In this document: positions 60,206 to 64,000 of the stretch, in pieces | Layout of the letters: the number at the start of each line of letters is the position of its first letter | Position numbering within the stretch: position 1 is the stretch's first letter | Assembly: GCA_958407995.1 (NCBI GenBank) | Contig: CATYJU010000003.1 | Coordinates: 20,387-84,386 of the forward strand | Length of the DNA: 64,000 nucleotides | Reading direction: 5' to 3' | Origin: an uncultured Collinsella sp. | GTDB lineage: Bacteria > Actinomycetota > Coriobacteriia > Coriobacteriales > Coriobacteriaceae | Notes under the pieces: model-generated | What the model was told of the DNA's origin: nothing | The model's database searches: none | What the model saw: only the letters and a program-made list of their open reading frames with translations | Position numbers and translations under genes: made by a program

Positions 60206-61543
60206 ATGGACGAGATGTTTGCCATTAAATGTCAAAACTGCGGCGGCCCTATGTACTCGCACCAGGCTAAGCGCAGCTTTGAGTGCGCCTATTGCGGCAC
60301 GGTGGTTCCGTGGCAGGCGGACGCCGGAGAGCCCAAGAGCGCTTTGGGTATTCGCCATACGCCGTTGACGGTGGTGGATGGACTGCTCAAACTCACGCAT
60401 GTGTCGCAACTCGAGCGCCCGCAGGACCCGGACTGGTATTTCTTCAATGCGCACTGGCGCAATCAGTCGGTCCTGGAACATCTGCTGTGGGAGGATCGCG
60501 GCACGGCGCAGGAGTTCCAAGAGGCCACGCATGTGAGCATTCCTTGCCCCTTCTGCGGAGCGTCCTTTGAGGGCGAGTCAACGCAGCGTGTGTTTGAGTG
60601 CCCGTCCTGCGGCAACAAGATCGGCGTCGCCGACCTGCTCAGGCCCGGTACCTTCAGCAAGCGCCTGACCATGGGCGTTGGTGCGGAGTATGTACCTGAG
60701 CAGGGTATTCCCTGCGAAATCTCGCCGCAGCAGGCACGTGCCAACGCACTGCAGCTGGTGCTCCAGTACCCGGATGCCTTTGCCGGGCACGACGTAGAAG
60801 ACGCGATCCAAAACGACATGATGCTCTTCTATTTCCCCATGGCGCTGGCGGACCTGCGCATAATGGCGTCCTTCCCGGGCAAGGGCCTGAGCAAGGAAAC
60901 CCTGGTGTACTACGAGGTGCTCGACTGGGCATACCCCAGGGCAAACTACCTGGACGTTCGCCTCATGGGCATTTTGGAGCCGTGGGACTTTGCCAAGGTC
61001 GGTCCGTTCGATCCCGCCATGCAGGAAGGCGACTTCCGCGTCGTCTCCGTCGATGCATCTACCAAGGACCAGGTGGTCATTGATAAGTTGGCGCTCGACG
61101 TTGCGGGCAACGATGCCGAGGCCGTACTGGGGCTCAATAAAAAGAGCATCCGAACCTGGGCGCGCAAGGCCCGCAAGCATAAGGATGGCCTGGTGATGGT
61201 GCCGGTCTACTTTGTCGATCGTCCGGCGACGGACAGCCGCGATGGCGAGCAGGTGCGCATTGCCGTAAACGGACAGACGGGCCGCGCGGCCGCGGTGGTG
61301 TTTAGTGACAAGCGCGAAACGCACGTCGTGGCGCCGCTCAATCCGAGCCTGCATCTGTCCGGTGAGAGCACCGTGCATGCCACGCCCATCGAGGTCAAAT
61401 ACGTTAAGTCGCCGTTTCTGTACCAGATCGTGCGCCGTGGAGGCGGCGAGCAACCGCGCCAGGTTGCAGCGGTTGCCGAGGGTTCCTACCGAGAGGAGAA
61501 GCCCAAACGTAAGGGCTTGCTCGCTGCGATCTTTGGGAAGTAG
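60206..61543 (+). CDS. Zinc-ribbon protein of unknown function
   Basis: The 445-aa protein begins with two zinc-ribbon pairs: CQNCGG ... CAYCG (~9-35) and CPFCGA ... CPSCGN (~115-140). The rest is a large soluble region with no motif I recognise (LALDVAGNDAEAVLGLNKKSIRTWARKARKHKDGLVMVPVYFVD in the middle) and a basic C-terminus (KPKRKGLLAAIFGK). ATG 60206 has AAAGGAGG 8 nt upstream; the frame is open to 60155. It is divergent from a CDF transporter. Double zinc ribbons suggest protein or nucleic acid binding; function is unknown. Confidence 0.7.
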   Translation: MDEMFAIKCQNCGGPMYSHQAKRSFECAYCGTVVPWQADAGEPKSALGIRHTPLTVVDGLLKLTHVSQLERPQDPDWYFFNAHWRNQSVLEHLLWEDRGTAQEFQEATHVSIPCPFCGASFEGESTQRVFECPSCGNKIGVADLLRPGTFSKRLTMGVGAEYVPEQGIPCEISPQQARANALQLVLQYPDAFAGHDVEDAIQNDMMLFYFPMALADLRIMASFPGKGLSKETLVYYEVLDWAYPRANYLDVRLMGILEPWDFAKVGPFDPAMQEGDFRVVSVDASTKDQVVIDKLALDVAGNDAEAVLGLNKKSIRTWARKARKHKDGLVMVPVYFVDRPATDSRDGEQVRIAVNGQTGRAAAVVFSDKRETHVVAPLNPSLHLSGESTVHATPIEVKYVKSPFLYQIVRRGGGEQPRQVAAVAEGSYREEKPKRKGLLAAIFGK

Positions 61544-61938
61544 GGAAGCGCAGCACGGGACGGCTCGCAGGCATGGGGGCTGCCATCCGGTAGTTTGGCA
61601 GGGGGTAGATGTAAATAAACGGTGGACCGGCTGCAAAAGGGCCGCCTCGCTGGGCAAGATCAGGTTGTGCCACGGAACCCGCTCCTCAGCTAGTCACACT
61701 TCGGAAGCGCGGGCAACGCAGGTGCAAGTGTCTTGAGGGCCGGCTGCAACCGGTCCTTTTCTGTGGCAACCAATGGATCCACATCAGACGAAGGCCGTGT
61801 CTTTGCCTGTCAGGTCACGCTCGCCAGCCACGGTTGGAATGTCGTTGCCGGCGTCCATGACCGGTATTGTTTCGTAGCGTGCGTCGCAACCGCGAGTGTG
61901 CCTGCGACGGCTGCGGTGGTTTCGGTCGCAATGTGCTG
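61544..61938. other. Intergenic region without a credible protein gene
   Basis: About 395 bp after the zinc-ribbon gene. Two plus-strand frames (from 61733 and 61867) overlap the DUF1016 gene antisense and lack ribosome sites. The first half holds the possible structured RNA described separately. Confidence 0.5.
61624..61761 (+). ncRNA. Possible structured RNA with terminal hairpin
   Basis: A long-range stem closes ~135 nt: GGACCGGCTGCA near 61624 pairs with TGCAACCGGTCC (61746-61757, one mismatch), followed by TTTTCTG. The 3' arm can also form a local hairpin GGGCCGG/CCGGTCC. Internal pairings such as ACACTT/AAGTGT exist. It does not match SRP, tmRNA, RNase P or 6S RNA features I know. It could be an independent small RNA or a 3' UTR. 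Confidence 0.3.
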
Positions 61939-62988
61939 CTACCCTTGCGTTTCGCCATTAGTCGCTTCGTTGATGGCGCGGTACTCGGCACTCAGCTCGC
62001 GCGCCAGCTCTTCCTTGCTTGGAAGATACGGCAGGTATTTGGCGGCAAACACTTGGTCGTTGTCTTCGGGCAGCGTGTACTCGACAATCGAATCGCTTTT
62101 GTCCGCGCAGAGCACGATGCCTATGGGCGGATTGTCGCCTTCGTTCATGAGCTCGCGCGTGTAGTAGTTCACATACATTTGCATCTGGCCCAGGTCCTGA
62201 TGCGTAAGGTCATCGGTCTTAAGGTCGATGAGCACGAAGCAGCGCATCAGATAGTTGTAAAAAACAAGGTCAATATAGAAATGGCGCCCATCAAAGGTGA
62301 TGCGCTTTTGGCGCGCCTCGAAAGCGAAGCCACGACCAAGCTCCAGCAGGAACTTCTGAAGATGTGTGATGAGCGCCTGCTCTAGATCGCTCTCGCGAAA
62401 CGTAGCATCGTCCGAGAAACCTAAAAACTCCAGTACATATGGGTCGCGGATGATATCCTCGGGGCGACGAGCCGGGGCGCTCTCTTGGATTTCCTGGGTG
62501 ACGGCCTCTTTGTCCTTGCTGGTAAGTAGGCGCTCGCGGAACATGGTGTTGATCTGGCGTTCGAGCTGGCGCGTGCTCCAGCGAGAAACGGCGCATTCGT
62601 TCATGTACCATGTGCGAGCATCAGGGTCGGGAATGCGCATCAACCTGCGGTAATGAGTCCAGCTCAATTCGCTACGCAGTGCGTCGCGAATTGGAAACGC
62701 AAGAAAGAACTGACGCATATTGCGAAGGTTTGCGATGCCAAAGCCTCTTCCGAAATCCGCGGTAAGCCTTCTGGAGAGGCCTGCAATCAATGCCTCTCCA
62801 TATGCTGCGCGCCCCTCTCCGCCCTGCTCATCAACAATACTTTTGCCGATCTCCCAATATGCCTCAACCATCGCAAAGTTAACGGCGGTATAGGCCTTGT
62901 TGCGAGCGGCGTTGAGAATCGAGGAAACCTGCTTGTAAAAAACTTCTGGCACGATTGCCGATTCTCCACGGTTTACCAGTTCGCCCAT
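61939..62988 (-). CDS. DUF1016 (YhcG-type) PD-(D/E)XK nuclease domain protein
   Basis: A 349-aa protein with the N-terminal DUF1016 helical domain (YWEIGKSIVDEQ; GFGIANLRNMRQFFLAFP) and a C-terminal PD-(D/E)XK nuclease fold. The catalytic residues fit FYIDLVFYNYLMRCFVLIDLKTDDL (Asp ... Asp-x-Lys). Family members often accompany type I restriction systems or mobile elements. None is visible here, so the gene is solitary, and GC is somewhat lower than neighbours. The start is ATG 62988 or GTG 62991; no strong ribosome site decides. The biological target is unknown. Confidence 0.85.
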   Translation of the reverse strand: MGELVNRGESAIVPEVFYKQVSSILNAARNKAYTAVNFAMVEAYWEIGKSIVDEQGGEGRAAYGEALIAGLSRRLTADFGRGFGIANLRNMRQFFLAFPIRDALRSELSWTHYRRLMRIPDPDARTWYMNECAVSRWSTRQLERQINTMFRERLLTSKDKEAVTQEIQESAPARRPEDIIRDPYVLEFLGFSDDATFRESDLEQALITHLQKFLLELGRGFAFEARQKRITFDGRHFYIDLVFYNYLMRCFVLIDLKTDDLTHQDLGQMQMYVNYYTRELMNEGDNPPIGIVLCADKSDSIVEYTLPEDNDQVFAAKYLPYLPSKEELARELSAEYRAINEATNGETQG

Positions 62989-63156
62989 CACTGTCGCCCC
63001 ACTTTCCTCTTGTGGAATGCATCTTTATCGCATTTAGTTTAAAGCCTCGCGCGGACACGAATTGCTGTGCTGTCTGGCACCTTCGCATGGGAGCCTTGCG
63101 GTGACTAAAATGTGACCATAGAGACAGTTTTAGCGAACCCCGCGGGAGTGACGCGT

Positions 63157-63426
63157 ATGGACAACAACACGCTGCTATTCCAGGACAAGGGTTCGGGTAG
63201 GTTTAAAGACGTTAAGATCTACCCCAACCGTATTGAGGTGCTCAAGAAGGGCACTTTTGGCGGCAAGCACACCGAAAGTGTCTATCTTAAGGACATCACG
63301 GGGGTCAACAGGATCAAGGGGCGCGACGTTTTCCTGCGTAACAGGCTGTTGACTGCTTGTGTTTTTAGCCTGAGCAGTCGTGCGAAGGCCCAGGAGTTCG
63401 TGAATGCGTTGAACTCGGTGATGTAG
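63157..63426 (+). CDS. Small PH-like protein of unknown function
   Basis: An 89-aa protein with alternating strands (NTLLFQDKGSGRFKDVKIYPNRIEVLKKG) and a C-terminal helix (SSRAKAQEFVNALNSVM), consistent with a small bacterial PH-like fold. No catalytic residues or signal are seen. ATG 63157 has GGAG 8 nt upstream; the frame is open from 63112. The fold call is a guess from pattern. Confidence 0.5.
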   Translation: MDNNTLLFQDKGSGRFKDVKIYPNRIEVLKKGTFGGKHTESVYLKDITGVNRIKGRDVFLRNRLLTACVFSLSSRAKAQEFVNALNSVM

Positions 63427-63476
63427 TCGATAGTGGCGTTCGGGCCAGACTTACGCCCGCGCATCGGGCGGCACTG

Positions 63477-63505
63477 AGGCTGGTCGCTCAGCCTGCGAGT
63501 TTTCT
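63477..63505 (+). terminator. Weak terminator after the PH-like gene
   Basis: AGGCTG / CAGCCT stem with a 6-nt loop, then GCGAGTTTTC. Confidence 0.5.
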
Positions 63506-63526
63506 GAACACACCACCTCTTCATTT

Positions 63527-63565
63527 GCAAAAAGCTAGGGGTACAGAACGGTATTCTGCGCCCCT
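63527..63565 (-). terminator. Terminator of the surface protein gene
   Basis: On the minus strand, AGGGG ... CCCCT and CAGAA ... TTCTG stems form a bulged hairpin followed by AGCTTTTTGC. Confidence 0.65.
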
Positions 63566-63599
63566 CATCAAATCGATGTGTCCAAAAAGGTCGGCTGGC

Positions 63600-64000
63600 C
63601 TATTCGTCAACGTTCCCGTTGTTTTCGCGGTCATTTGCAAGCATCGCTGCGCCGGCGACCGTTGTCGCCACGGCGGCAGCGGCGAGCCCGGCGGCAATGC
63701 CGGAGCCATCGTCCGTGCCGGCGAGTTTTCCGCCCGAGCTCTTGCCCTTGTTGCCCTTACCGTTCTTATCAGCGCTGCCTGCGTTGGAACCCGTGCCACC
63801 GTCGGTGCCGCTGCCGGTGCCGCCCGCACTGCCCGAGGCCGCTACGGTAAAGCTTGCGGCTCCGTCGCTGGCGAGCGTGTAGTTCTGCGCCGCGTTGCCC
63901 AAGAGACCGTTCACGCGCACCCAGTACGTCCCTGCGGCAAATGTTTCGCCCTCGGCCATCGCCGTTCCCGGAGCGCCGTTCGCGTCGTGCACAAACTCGA
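63600..64000 (-). CDS. C-terminal part of a surface/secreted protein (5' end outside window)
   Basis: The frame is open to the window edge, so only the last ~133 residues are visible. They comprise a beta-type segment (GETFAAGTYWVRVNGLLGNAAQNYTLASDG), a Gly/Ser/Thr-rich linker with Asp/Asn and Lys stretches, and a C-terminal hydrophobic helix (GIAAGLAAAAVATTVAGAAML) with a short charged tail. This is a cell-wall-spanning linker plus membrane anchor; no LPXTG motif is seen. The function lies in the missing N-terminal part. Confidence 0.65.
   Translation of the reverse strand, partial: EFVHDANGAPGTAMAEGETFAAGTYWVRVNGLLGNAAQNYTLASDGAASFTVAASGSAGGTGSGTDGGTGSNAGSADKNGKGNKGKSSGGKLAGTDDGSGIAAGLAAAAVATTVAGAAMLANDRENNGNVDE

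Noticed and set aside
61620..61660. T-box riboswitch
   Set aside because: A GGTGGACCGG stretch resembles the T-box core slightly, but there is no specifier structure and no downstream tRNA-synthetase or amino-acid gene on that strand.
61733..62385. Two plus-strand frames before and over the DUF1016 gene
   Set aside because: They overlap antisense to a recognisable nuclease gene and lack starts with ribosome sites.
1..64000. rRNA, tRNA, CRISPR arrays or complete insertion sequences
   Set aside because: None could be recognised; repeats present are short palindromes or two-unit tandems without CRISPR spacing.

Overview
This window looks like chromosomal DNA from a high-GC anaerobic actinobacterium of the class Coriobacteriia, most likely Collinsella or a close relative. 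That placement is an inference. It rests on uniformly high GC with strong third-position GC, a gut-anaerobe gene set ([FeFe] hydrogenase, superoxide reductase-type desulfoferrodoxin, formate-THF ligase, iron-dependent lactaldehyde/alcohol dehydrogenase, PTS sugar uptake with a GH4 enzyme), and many intergenic palindromic repeats. I found no rRNA, tRNA, CRISPR array or complete IS element.

Layout. 1-4.3 kb: tail of an amidohydrolase, a small zinc-ribbon membrane protein, and a copper operon (copA-copZ-csoR, minus strand) with a CsoR-type operator in its promoter. 4.3-7.8 kb: a Ser/Thr protein kinase and an FHA-domain protein, bracketed by two direct copies of a 55-bp hairpin repeat. 8.1-11.7 kb: a DEAD-box RNA helicase with a long Arg/Gly-rich tail and a flavodoxin-ferredoxin protein. 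11.9-16.6 kb: an alpha-glucoside PTS operon (EIIA, BglG/LicT antiterminator, EIICB, 6-phospho-alpha-glucosidase), with an antiterminator RNA element overlapping a terminator in its leader. 16.8-22.9 kb: a hydrogenase operon in which a NuoF/GltD-like flavoprotein and an NADH-type [FeFe] hydrogenase are followed by an ABC lipoprotein and an ABC permease-ATPase fusion. 23-30.9 kb: orphan RelB/DinJ-like antitoxin, CPBP protease, YgiQ radical SAM protein, YoaK membrane protein, a low-GC insert, lactaldehyde reductase and an M42 peptidase. 31-36.5 kb: an HTH-HipA fusion, mnmA, cysK divergent from an Rrf2 regulator, a holin-like membrane protein and a YerC/TrpR-like regulator.

36.6-57.6 kb is mainly DNA metabolism: AddB- and AddA-like helicase-nucleases, DNA polymerase III alpha (dnaE), a SWIM-SNF2 ATPase, desulfoferrodoxin, a degenerate NAD-synthetase-like protein, ruvC-ruvA-ruvB behind a probable SOS box, then fhs. 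57.8-64 kb holds a PASTA-like membrane protein with Thr-x-Val motifs, a cation efflux protein, a zinc-ribbon protein of unknown role, a possible structured RNA, a solitary DUF1016 nuclease, a small PH-like protein, and the C-terminus of a surface protein running off the end.

Most of the window is core housekeeping DNA. The features that stand out are the hydrogenase-transporter operon with its fused ABC protein, the repeat-bracketed kinase/FHA pair, the HTH-HipA fusion, the NAD-synthetase pseudoenzyme, the complete RAT/terminator switch, and at least six families of short palindromic or tandem repeats.
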